Of a DNA stretch of 64,000 bases, positions 23,238-36,400 are shown in pieces. The first letter of the stretch is position 1. Each line of letters begins with the position of its first letter. Position numbers and translations under genes: made by a program. This DNA is from Nymphalis io. Its lineage: Eukaryota; Arthropoda; Insecta; Lepidoptera; Nymphalidae. A model generated the notes under the pieces. It was not told where the DNA came from, ran no database searches, and saw nothing but the letters and a program-made list of their open reading frames with translations. The stretch spans positions 8,137,001 through 8,201,000 of the forward strand of contig NC_065897.1 in the NCBI RefSeq assembly GCF_905147045.1. The letters are read 5' to 3'.

Positions 23238-26200
23238 CGTTTATTATTGTGGCAAACTTTAATATGTTTGAGAAATTTGACTCTGTAACTAATATAATAT
23301 TGTTAATTATTAACACTGTACAAATAATATACAGGGATATTGGTAATTCGAATTATAAATGCAGCAAATGCAATGCGGAATACTTTGGTAGTTAAGTCAC
23401 AACACATTGCGACTTTGTGTAAATATGTGCAATAGGGGAAGTCACATCGATCAAGAACTTCAATGAGGCTTAATCACAAAATGTCTTAATTGTTACTTAT
23501 TATTAATTGTTATTGTCATTTAAATTTATATTTTAAATTAGTATTTTTTGTTTTATTTACATTGGGGTATTGTTTTTTATAGAAAATTCGTTCTTTAAAA
23601 TTTTATAGAAATTTTAAAGAACGACCTTAAGTTTAGTTTGAATAGGAATATTCATTTACCGCCTGCTTCCTTTGTGATGATTTTTTTTCAGTTTCTTTGA
23701 AACAAGTTCCTAGTTGTTATACATTGTTGGAGAAATAAGAAAACGGTTGTGTTTTTAAAAAAATCTGCAAGCCAAGTTTCATAACGTTTTATTTTGTTTT
23801 TAAAGGAACTTTAGTGGAAAAAAATCTCAAAAAAATATTGAAATAATATCGTTTTTCGTTTCGCATTTTTAAATTTGGATCGATCATTGTTGTTTTAATA
23901 TTGATAAGATATTATATATATTGACAAGTGTTTAATCATTTTTATAAATCAGAAGAAAAAATGAGATTTAAATTGATACTTTTATTTTAATAAATTTTTG
24001 ATGTTGCATTTTTGACTTATTTTGAAAAAATCTAAAAAACCTGTTAACTCAAACATGGTTCACTTTTGCATGATGCATATGGGGGTTAAAATTATCGCAA
24101 AATAGTCCCTATCACATCCTAATACGGGAATACGTCGAATTAACAATAACCCCGTATATTAACGAGGTATGTGTATTTATAAAATCATTGCGAACTAATG
24201 AATATTATATTTAACGATTAAATTGTACTGTTTTATAAAAAAAAGTATATATATATGAATGTATAAAATTAAAAAAAGTCCACAATAGAAATAAATACAA
24301 GCAGACTCACAGGTAAGGCTAGTCAATGAGTTTATTATACATGTAAAAAGAGTAGAAGTAGAATGTATGCTCTTAGTGAATTATTTTTTCTTGGTGATCG
24401 TGAATGCGTGTGAAAGATTAATCTTGGATCAACATATAATAGAACCAGTTCCGGGGGCATTTCTATCAGGTGTAAGGCACCAATACCACAGCTTATTCTT
24501 ACATTTTCGCCTCCGGATCTTGGGTATTTTTTTATCGACTAGCGATAACGATAGCGACTGTTGAAATCTTAAATGACTTTTTTTGTTTTGTGTTTATACA
24601 ATAGCGTTTAGTATATATGTGATGAAACAATATAGTTCATTGCTCAAAATAACGACAGCAAAGAAGTATTATTAACTTTCGAACATTTTTATGAATACTT
24701 CACATTTTAACAGACTCTTTGTTGATGTAGTCGATTAGCACCGGCTAATTTTTATTATTAAAGAATAAATTATTGATGTGAAATATGGAAAATAAAATAA
24801 ATACAACTTTATATTACGATTTTTTTATTCCTGTATTGTGAATATTTGCGTAAACATAGCCTAAAAATTTTCATGTTGCTTGCTGAAATACTTGTTTGTT
24901 GTAAAAAAAAAAATGTAAATTTTGAAAAAAATTTTATTGACAAAAATTTAACTGTATAATTGCTCCAATAAGAATTTATTGTTAAGAGTTTTCATATTAT
25001 TACAGTTATTTACAATTAACTCTTATATTATAAAATTACACAAAATTATTTTTATATTACAAAATTATATTATTATTAAAAAAAACAGTATAGGCAAGAT
25101 ACATCATACAATACAGAATTATTTGTAGCTGCGAATCAACCTACAAAAGACATATATATGTCATTACTTTTCACACTTTTTATAATTAAATAAGTACAAG
25201 TTTAGCCTTAGAAATAACTGAATAAGTTCTTTCAACAAAACATGGTAAAAGTTTTTATATTTAAATGGCTTAACATATTTATTAAGTAAAATTGACTTAA
25301 CTGTTTATGCAGCTTTTATTAATGTAGATATATCGCAAACTTAGACAGTAATTTATACTGTTAATGAGCATTATATTTGAATGAAAAAAATCATCGAAAA
25401 ATGATGGATATTCTAATATAAACTATTACAAAACTAAGTAAATCCTTAGTGTCTCAGGCACAAAATCTTAAACCTTCAATTTACGTTTATATGCTTTTAT
25501 CATGGAAATAATAATATTAACACTAATCGTTCAGTTAACAATTAAGGTAACTAAAGCAATTTTTTGTAAATAATTTGTAATATCTTATGACGAAAATAAT
25601 ATAAGTACGTATTTATTTAAATTAAATCAATAAGTTCCACGATTTATTCAAAATGCTTTTTTGTAAAACTATTTTTTGTTAGAGGTACACAGACTTTTAA
25701 TCCTAAGGAACAGGCAACATAACTACAGGCATGGCGTATCTTAACAAAATGTAAACAAGTAACATAACATTGTTTAGAGACTATGTTTGATCATATAACA
25801 AAAATAGAGTCCAACTTCTGAAATGTTGATTAAGTCATATTAATTAGTTGACTACAATCTACTTGTTTATTGGTCAATGACAGAGGATGAAGTAATACGC
25901 GACCAATAAGCTTTCAGTATTTAGTCTGATTAGTAAATATGAAATGCTCTTCATTTCAGAAGACTGTCAGTAGGTGATTTGTGCTTTAAACTCTGATTAA
26001 AATATATATTTAATTATTTTAATTCGTAAAATATGTGTACTGTGTAAACTTTTTAGTTAGAATGAACACTATTTACTAATCATTAAATAAAAACCTTCAA
26101 CAAGTCATATATACAACAATATGTGGATTGCACCTGTGAATTGTATAAAAGAACTATAAGCATATCATATGTGTAAGAATAGCCAACTGTTAACTGCTAT

Positions 26201-27255
26201 CTGGCAGTGCTGGAAGATCCTTAAATATTTCTTTTATTATAGTTGAGATAACAAGAAGCGAAAAAAAACAAATGGTAAAGTTTTTATCAACAAAATAAAC
26301 GTTAAAATATTATATATATTTTTTTGTAAATTTTTAAGTCGCACAGTTTTGAGAGGCTTTTAAAAGGTAAATAAATTCGAGGATTTTAGTTTCAAGTGTA
26401 TGTAAGATCTAACCCATGTCTCATTTAAAAAAAAAAATAGTTCTTTTAATATGTATTGATACTATTCGGTTTAATTAAAACACTTATTAATTAAATTCTT
26501 AATTTCCAATAAGTACGCATTTTTCAATAAACAGGTACGAAATAATCAAATGAATATAACATATCTACTAATATAAACTAATCAGCAACATTTAGAAAAA
26601 TCTCGTGTATGAAGAGGATGACATTGGCACACATTATGAAAATAAAAAATACTGAAATGATTATGGATACTGTTAACAATATTCTCATAAAAAATTAATG
26701 AGACGGATAATGGATTGTATAGTTAATGTCATCCTTTATAAAACGGGATTATAATAATGAATACTTAAATTACTTAAAAGTAAGTACTATATATAAGTAA
26801 TGTGAAATTATATAAAATATAAATAATTAAGTAATTAATGGGCGGCCTGGAGTGGTAACTATATATGAATAATTATTGCTTCTGTTTCGAGCATATCAAT
26901 TAAATGTAAATAGTACAAATGTCTTGAGTTTTGAATGATATATATTAATTATTCACAGAGGCTGTATTATATAACACCAGACGTAAAGTATTTTAATGTC
27001 AAACATTATAAAATTTGTTAATGTACATCGCCCATTCATCGTTCTTATTTAGATAAGTTTTTGTCAGTGACATTTCGAGAAAACCGTTTCGATAAAATAT
27101 ATTCTAAAGTTATAAAGCTATTCAGGTTATATTTTCAAATTAGGAATTAAAGTTTAAGTATATATGTAAAAAACATCGTCCTATCGGTTTACTCGACAGG
27201 TCAGTAACAAATAGAAAACTGGACACGTGTTTATATAAATGCACTATTATGAAAC
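23238..27255. other. AT-rich intergenic region and transporter 3' UTR
   Basis: I see no exon or RNA gene. The part nearest 27255 must hold the 3' UTR of the ABCC gene (minus strand). TTTATT on the plus strand near 26234 would be an AATAAA for that gene, but several others exist. 24.4-24.56 kb is somewhat GC-richer and may be an old repeat. Confidence 0.45.
23589..23623. repeat. Perfect 15-bp inverted repeat with 5-base loop
   Basis: CGTTCTTTAAAATTT (23589-23603) and AAATTTTAAAGAACG (23609-23623) are exact reverse complements around TATAG. It lies in intergenic DNA. It could be an element remnant or a hairpin in an unannotated transcript. Confidence 0.7.
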
Positions 27256-27450
27256 TCAGTTAACAAGTCCGGCATCTTTAGCCATACCGTAGAAAATTGA
27301 GTTTTTGTCTTGCAATAGCTGTTCTGGTGGAGCGTATTCCACTAGTTGACCTTTGTCCAGTACCATGACTTTAGTGGAATCCATGATAGTATTGAGACGA
27401 TGTGCGATGGTCAGAACCGTGCAGGATGCGAATTCCGATCTGATTGTTTT
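27256..27450 (-). CDS. MRP: MRP exon 26 (NBD2 H-loop, C terminus)
   Basis: 64 codons plus TGA after acceptor ATTACAG. It contains the switch histidine in TIAHRLNTI and the VLDKGQLVEY strand, and ends GMAKDAGLVN. The ending resembles MRP1 family C termini (FxxMAKDAGL). Confidence 0.92.
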   Translation of the reverse strand, partial: KTIRSEFASCTVLTIAHRLNTIMDSTKVMVLDKGQLVEYAPPEQLLQDKNSIFYGMAKDAGLVN

Positions 27451-30400
27451 CTGTAATAATAAAATGTCAATATGCGTTATTTTTGGAGTTTTCATAATCT
27501 ACTTCAATCCACATTGATTATATTTTTTATGTAATAATGAACTTAAGAAATGTAAGAAGGACCTGTATGAGGTCGTCGGTCTCCAAGTCGACGGCGGCCG
27601 TGGCCTCGTCCAGCACCAGCAGCGGCGTCTTGCGCAACAACGCGCGTGCCAGACACACCAGCTGCCGCTGACCGACCGATAGGTTCTCACCACCCTCAGA
27701 GATCTCATGCAGGAGTCCCGCCTGCAGACCTGCGGGAGAGCGAGCGTCGACAGAATCGTTTAAATATGTTTCTATTGTGAAATATGTTACTTCGACGTAA
27801 TCTTTAACATCCCACCTTGCACGAACGATTTAAGGTGCGCATGCTCCAAGGACCGCCAGATCTCCTCGTCGGTGTAGACGCCGAACGGGTCTAAGTTCAT
27901 TCGCAGAGAGCCCGAGAACAGCACGGGGTCCTGCGGGATGATGGTGATACGCGAACGGAGCTGATGCAAGCCGATCGTGGATATGTCGATTCCGTCGATG
28001 AGTATCCTGCCGCTCATCGCCTCAACTATCCTGCAACAGGTAGAGCGTGAGCGTGAGTGGGCGAAGCTGGCGGCGGCGGGCGGCGGGGGGCGGGAGGTAC
28101 CTGAAGAGGCCGAGGGTGAGCGTGGACTTGCCGGCGCCGGTGCGGCCCACGATGCCCAGCTTGTCGCGCGGCGCCACGGTGCACGTGAGGTCCCGCAGCG
28201 CCGGCTCGCCCGCGCGGTAGCCCAGCGACAGGCGCTCCAGCTGCAGCGCGCCCGTCTCGGGCCACGTGGAGCCCGGGCCCTTCGCCACCGTCCACGCCGC
28301 TTCCTGCGCACGGACGTTTCTCAGAGCACCGGACGAGTCTAAGCGGTGTTCGCTTTTGGTCACCGGTATTCATTAATGTCGTTGCTTTCGTTCGACGATA
28401 TATTTACCTGAGTCGTCTCTGCGTATTCTTTTATTCTCTCGACGGCTACGATGTTGGTTTCCACTTCGGAGGTCATTCGCACGAGCCAGTTCAGTGTTTG
28501 TGTTATCTAGCAAAGACAAATTGTTAATCAGTGTCTCTGCCGACCTTTCATTTCAATTTATAAAAGAAATGTGAAAAAAAATTTAAGATGTTTGAATTCA
28601 AAACCAAAACTGATGTTTTACCTTTTATAAACACGTTTCTGTATAATTACTACTCTCAAACTATAACATTAATTTCGGTGCTAATTCGTACATTTATTGA
28701 TGAAATTCAATAAAGTTAAATCAAAGCAGGAACCTAAGACGGCTTCAAGGTAAGTGAATAAAATTTGTAGATTTTAATACTTAAATATGTCAATGGATTG
28801 ACCGTTAATTAGACATAGCGTTAATAGATAGGTTACTTTTACTTGTGTTCAGCAAAATAGGCAATGGTATCAAGGTCTTATTAATATCGACATATGGTAT
28901 AACGGCAATGTCGAACAAAAGTAGACCCTACTTTTGTTACACTGCAATTCAGTGTTCATTCTTAATACTTTCACTGTCGTGTGCGCGCCGAGCTATTTCT
29001 CGTTTGGAAGCTTTTGTTAAGTTTGATGAGTTTTAATGAGTTCCGATTGTCACTTAACTGCTCTTTTAGCATACTATGGATTATGAAATACAAATATGGA
29101 TGCATAATATCGTAGTTACATTTTATTAAGCTTGAAACAGTCGGGTTCTTACAACTGTACTACGAAGTGAATACTCACCTGCAGGGCATAGCTGACGGAG
29201 AGTCCGACGAGGCCAGGATTGATGGTGTCCCTGCCCAGCACGGCGAAGAGAGCCGCGAAGAATATGATGAGGTTGCCGATCATCTCGAGCCGCACTGCGA
29301 GCCAGCGGTTGGCGATGCAGCTCGGGTAGTAACACGACTGGTTGTGGTCCACGCCGCGCTCAGACTCCTCCACGAACCTGCGGGCGACACACTGAACTCG
29401 AGACCACGAGAGATCGGACAGCCGTACACCAATGCCGTATCGAATTCGGTTTGCGTTTTATGTTGATTGTAACATTGAGCTCTAAAAATAAAATAATAAT
29501 GCGACTGGCTCTTCAAATAACTATAACTTTAAGAATTCGATTAAAATAACTGTTCTCGCTCTATATAACAAGTAATTATTGAATACTGTATTAATCGTTC
29601 TTCGACACTTAGAAGAGACGAGAAATTGCTACAAAATTTACGCGATAAAAATATCAAATACATTAAAAAGTTTGTTATTAATACAAAAAGAAATACCGTT
29701 CCGTGACTCCATACGCTCGAATTGTAGTCGCCCCGGTGATACTTTCCCCGAAGTGCGAGTAGATTGGGGACCTCGAAACTGACTCGAGTCGTTTCAACTG
29801 TCGCGAAGTGGCCACATAGAAACGCTGTATGACGTAGTAGACCACGCCGATAGGCAGGATCACAGCCATGAATATCGGTGTCGAGAAACTTATCACGAAA
29901 AGAGTTCCAAGAACCTATACGAGACATTTAACATATTATATATTTGACAAACGTTAAATCTTACGCAAAACAATTTCATTTCTCAGAAATACATTTCCCT
30001 TGACTTATTGCACAAAATCTACTTCGAATACTGTGCCCGTTTCTTAAAAGCATTAAATACCTTATAGAATTGCATATACTCGTAATTGAATAATAAAATG
30101 TTGCGTAAACGTTCTTTTAATAAGTTTGAATTTAAAAACATACCTTGGGATCAGTTTATAATTTATATCATACCACGTGGTAATGTAATTGTTAAGAGTA
30201 TCACATTATTCCATGAAAATGTGAATATAAGGCTAGAACATGAAAGCAATAAGCAATTTAAATATATAATAGAAAGTGTAAATTATAGTGCCGTGAACAG
30301 AAATGAATAAATTAAATACCGCTTTGATATTCAATGTGTATATTAAGGGCACAACATCAGCTTTTACCCTCTAATTGTGCGGTTAGTTAGCAATAATGAC

Positions 30401-33400
30401 AAGCTAAAATATAATTTTAAGTTATGTTATGAAAGTGTAGTCAAATAAAAAAGAGATATTGCAGATATTACAAGATCAAGATGGCCTGATTACCTCAAAC
30501 GCGCAATATATAACGTCCGAGGCTTGCGAAGGAAGCGACGTGTCCACAACGTCAACGTCTTTAGAAAACCTAGAGAGTATCCGGCCGACAGGCGTCACTT
30601 CGAAGAATTGTAAAGGAGCTTTAAGTACATTGTCCAACAGAAGCTCATGCAGAATACGCGCAGCCCGCCAGCACGCCAAATATGGCATTAAGTCCGTGAA
30701 AAATGACGATAGCGCTGTAAAAACGTCCACCAAATACATTAATCTATCCCGATACAATCTTCGATTCGCTTCAGTCAACAAAATAATGAATACATCATTT
30801 ACGGCGTTCGTCGAACAGTCGGATCGCTCGAACGAAACGAAGAAATTATTGAAGTGCATAGTCGAACTTGACAGAGTGCGCTAGATTTTCTAATAAAAAA
30901 ACATGCTCTAAGATTTAACGAAAGAACTGAAAATTAAGCAAGCCAGAGTGAGATTACCGACCGGTACGCTACATGGTAAAGGGCCAAAGAAATGGAATCG
31001 GTTCGAGGTGAACGCACGCGTAACAATAAACTGATCCCAAATGCATTACAATGCGTCGAACGAATCGCCTCCGAGGGTAGCGGGCTAGAGTCTCGGGTGG
31101 CGTACCGCAAAGAAGCAGGAGGTCCAGCCGCGGAGCGTCATGGGCAGCACGTTGTCGAGCACGTCCACGTCCTTGCTGAAGCGGTTGAGCACGCGGCCCA
31201 CGGGCGTGCAGTCGAAGAAGCCGATGCTGGGCGCGCGCAGCACGCCCGCCAGCAGCCCCGCGTGCAGCGCGCGCGCCGCCGCCAGCGTGCCCAGGTACAG
31301 CACCAGCGACGACACCGACACCGACGCCACTGCGCACCACCCACGGACCTCGTACACTCACGCCGCACATTCTCATCGGACTTTATACATAGACGGCTCC
31401 GTTACGTCCGACCGACTAATCATTCCGAAGCATTTGAAATTGGAATTCATCTCTTTAAATTCACACTGATATTATTACCTCGAGTTTTGTTTTATCTTCC
31501 AAAATCGAGTGGGCAGATGGTTTTTAATAAGATTGATTTGACAATTAAACTATATTAAATTCTCAATATCTTATGAAACGTGTTCTACTCGTATTCAAAA
31601 ATAAGACACTGCATATAAATAATTTTTAATATTTAGAAAAAAATCCGTTAATGTATGAATTATGTTGCTTATTCGACACAGATATAGATGACATAACCAG
31701 ATATATTAGAATGTTGGTGTAAATGAAACTCTGGTGTCGTTTAAAAAAGTCATCGAAAACACAAAGAAGTATGCATAATACCTGTGGCTTGACGCTTCGA
31801 TTAATGTTTTCAAATCACGATTTGATGTACGCGCGTGAGTGTTCCGTAAACATGCATACTTAAATTGTTTTGATATACAAATCTCACTAACTCTTTGTAT
31901 AGCAAAACAATAGTTCTTAACGAATTATAAATAAACATCTACTAATTATATACATAAAATAATAAAACTTATTAATTTGCCCTCACAGGAACGGAACACA
32001 ATCACGTATTACGTAATAAAGTTTAAAATAATTCAAAAAGGCGTATTATATAAATTGAGTCTCTATTTTTAAAACTAGTTGCTCCTCGCAGTTTTACCGG
32101 CGTTAAACGTTACTGCTCGTAATAAACTCGTATAAAATGGTTAGTTGATAACGTTGCTCAATATACCGCCTAACTTTAAATATTTATTCATATCGGATTG
32201 ATAAATCTCGGGATTGGGACCTTTAAACAAAAAAAAAACGACTTTATAATATTAGTAAAGATATACTAGCCAATCGCCCCGGCTTCCCACGTAGATAATA
32301 AGAAATATGTATTTTGAATAGAATTTGTGTACAATTCGTTCTTAGTGAGCGTCTACGTCGGGGAAGCAGTAACTGTGACAAATTTCAATTCAATCGAGCG
32401 GATAGTTACGTATATAATATATATACATATTTAGGTGAAAATGCTACTAGCTCAGAAATTAAAGTATACATCATAAGTATAGACTGACTTACAAGGTCAA
32501 ATCTTGTTAGCTGAATTAAAACCATTTCCTCATAAGAGGAACATAGGCCACTGTCCGGAGGAAATAACTGCTCAACGATCGAGTATCAAATTTTGTTTAT
32601 TTATAATAAAAATATTAACTATTCAACCGATCATCATGAAATTTAACATTCACGTTCTCAGGGGTACGTAAAGGACATAGGGTAATTAATACCTGACAAA
32701 CTGCCGTCCACCCCTCACACGCGGGTGAAAACTAATGGCGGATAAAGTATTGCCGATAAATTCATTGCCAGTTATAAATATAAAGTTATAAGGGCACGGA
32801 GGTCGTACTAACTTATTATTAGATTCTTAAAGACCATGCAAATCGTAAAAAGTAATTATACAACAAGTACATAATTAAAATAAAAAAGTAACGTATAAAC
32901 ATAATGCATGCAAGCTTTATTTTAACTTTAATAAAATATATTTTAAATGACACATGCGAGAATAAATTTTGAATCGAAATATAACAAGTTAGGTAACACT
33001 GAAAATAAATTAATACGGAAATTAGTTTTTTTTTTAAATATAAATCCAAAAAGCCTTGAAATAATGTATTCATTATTTAATTGACGTAATAATATAAATA
33101 TAAAAACAAAATTAATATAAAGAATCTTATTAAATAATATGTATATAACGATTTTAAACCACAACCATATTTATGTTAATAAAATAAAACAGATAATGTT
33201 CGTAGGACATATAATATTACCGTTAATATTATTAGTATAAATACAATATTGCCAAGAGTTAATGAGGATTGTTAGTCCGTAACCATTAAAATCACATGAA
33301 AGAGATATATAAACAAATTGTGATAAAACTTGTATAATTGTGTAGACCTGTGGCTCTCAAGCCTCGGTTAACGACACACGTGCATTTCAAGTTTGTCAGT

Positions 33401-36400
33401 TTACGAAGTTTTACGGAGGAAGAACATTAAGGAGACAATAAGAAATTGTTTATGAGAAATAATAAAAATTTGTTTTAAACAAAGTTGATAATCTCTACCG
33501 CACCCGCGATACCGAGTTTTAATTTTGCTTGGATCCATTTGAGCAAAACAATTTTAAATTTTTCATTGTGTCTTAATTTCAGAACGTGTTCTGAGCGATA
33601 AAACGGAATCGAATCGTCTATTAACCGCTTGTTTGTAAAAAAAAATACGGATCACATTGTCGTTCCGAAAAACGAACTTAATATGTTAATATAATAGATG
33701 TGAATTAGCCATAATAATTTTTAGTGACGTTGAGTGCGAAGCGTTTGACTTTCGTTTAAATGATATATTTGTCTGTACATACTGCCCTAATGAGTCTTAT
33801 TAACTAAACTTACCTTGTCCAATGCCGAGTCCTCCGTAAACGCCGAGGTACAGATCACGCCTGCTTTTGTCTACGGTACCGTTAACCAACTGTAATTTTA
33901 AGTATTATTTATTGACAAAGATAAAAATATTTTTATGATATATTTTTTTAAGTTTTTAAGTTTTTACTCTCGAGTTCGTCAGTTAGTTGTCATTTTTATA
34001 TTGAACAGAAAGGACAAGCAAATGCGCCATCTGGTGGTAAGTTATCACCATCGCCGATAACATATAAGTCATTCCTTACTCGGTTAATACGATGTCAACC
34101 ATGGAATCTGAGATGTTTTTTCTTATGACTACTATGGGGGTGAAGATAAAAAGTGAAATAAAAGCTAGTCACCATGGAGTCGTCGTTGGACCACTGCGCC
34201 AGCCAGTAGTTGGAGCCGACCTGGAACAGCTGCAGCACGAGGTTCATGAGCACGGTGATGGCCGACGCGGACACGCCCACGCTGGTCAGGTAGTGCTTGT
34301 ACACGCTCCACTTCACCTGCACACGACACGCTTATTACTCATCGAGCTGACCTCTCGCACTTGTTGAGCCATTTTGTAAATATCTACAACGATCTTAACA
34401 AAATACCTAACGGTTAAACGGTTCTATTGGAAAAACAAATATATTAACATTTTCTTTTTTAATAATAATTATATAGTTATAATTTTAATGTTTCGACTAC
34501 CTTATACATAATATCAAGTACTTTCCTTTAATAGTAATATCAATACAAGAGATATCAACACCGACGTGACAGTATTGAGTCCATTGTGCAACCGCTACGA
34601 TAGTAAAAACTTACGCTGCCAGTTTCAGTTTTTTCCGCTTCGATTAATTTATTCTTTTCTTTCAATTCATTGGGAGTAGCTTCAGGAGTACGTCTCTTCA
34701 TGCTGCTACCGCGACGGTCTCCTACGATAAACGAAACGTTCAATAATTATTAATTAGCTTACATGTAAAAGAGCTAAGGTGGCGCAATTGTTTGAACACG
34801 TGATCTTAACCAAAGTAAATCCGGGCAACTACTACTTGAATTACTAAACTTTAATGTGCTTAATTGTATGTTTATAATTCATTTCGTGCTCGCCGGCAAA
34901 GGAAGACATTGTGAGAAAACCTGTATATGTCGGATGAAAATCTGCTACACATATATCGACAAACCCGCATTCGAGTATAGTGGAATGAGATCCAAACCTT
35001 TTGTCCAACAGGAGAGAGACCTTAGCCCAATAGTGGGATATCAGGAGGCAAACAGGCAGTGGGCTTATGGTAATGAGAAGCGAAACAATGAACTAATGTT
35101 AATTGTTTTATATAATACATAAGCCTATTTGCGCAATATTTTGAGTATGATAATGGTAAACTTATACCTATTTAGCACAGTTTTTTTTTTTATTTTTTAA
35201 ATTGATCTGGCAAATGGCAAAATGCGGTTTTCATTTTACACAAAAACGTACTATAGCCATTTTAGTCTAAGGCTAAAGCTGTAAACTGAAGTAATTTGTA
35301 ATTTAACTGAAGTATAAGTATCGAGTATATTCCAGAAGTTGAACTTACCAGCGGCCGGTTGTTCAGACTCTGAAGTGCTTTCCGAAAGTGAACGAGCTCT
35401 TTGCAGTTTATTTTGGAACTCGGATCCGAGTTTACTTTCCAAATCATGCTTTAATTCGATCAATTCTGTAAACAAAAAAAAAGAAATATGTATTAATGAA
35501 ACATGTACAATAGAACCAAACAACTTTATATATGTATTACAAAAAATATAAATATTATAGCAAACCCTCTGATGTATATTTTAAAAATAGGAACCCTAAA
35601 TTAAAAATGATTTTTGTGAAGATTTAAAGAGATCTATTGGACAGAAATGCTATTTTAAATATTATATTATTTTACCTTCAGGAGAAGTACGTTCTGCATC
35701 ACTCAAGTGATGCAAAAGGAATTCAGCGAAAGCGCCTTTCTTCTCCAGCAACTGTTGGTACGTTCCGGCCTCGGAGACTTCACCATCGCGCAGAACTAAG
35801 ATGTGGTCGGTTTGCGATAAGTACGACACGTTGTGCGTCACCCACACACGAGTTTTATTTTTCAGTAAGCCATTCGGGCCAATAACCTGCAATAAGTTAG
35901 GCCGTGGAGTAAATATCTAAACACTAAAAAATAAATTAGTTGATATTGAAAATTTTTTTGTTTGCCTTAACCGATGTTAGCGAGAATTTCCGAGAGAACG
36001 GAATTTAAACACTGTTTTTTTACAGAAAGTCGACAATAACTTTATATCGGCCCGAACTTTTCAAGCCCAGGGACCTCTGGCTTAGCAGCCTAATAAGCAA
36101 ACCTAACGAAGTAGCTAAAAAGATATTTGACAATCGGCATAATTGTTTAATTTGTTTAATTTGTGATTATAATTCATCTCGTGCTTGACGGTGAAGGAAA
36201 ACATCGTGAGGAAACCTGCATGTGTCTAATTTCATTGAAATTATGTCACATGTGTATTCTACCAACCCGCATTAGAGCAGCGTGGTGGAATAAGCTCTAA
36301 ACCTTCTCCTCAAAAAGGGAGAGGAGGCCTTAGCCCAGCAGTGGGACATTAACAGGCTGTTACTGTTACTGTATAATTGTTTCATGTAACAGATAAAACA

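Noticed and set aside
27977..28342. 121-codon plus-strand frame near the NBD2 exons
   Set aside because: Antisense shadow of MRP exons 23-24, again due to GC-richness.
30992..31558. 188-codon plus-strand frame, Arg/Ala-rich
   Set aside because: It covers the GC-rich MRP exon 19A on the opposite strand; high GC removes stops from the antisense frame. No domain.
31330..33813. Further copies of MRP exon 19 as in flies
   Set aside because: Looked for the VGRxLxRFSKD core on the minus strand and found none outside 19A and 19B.
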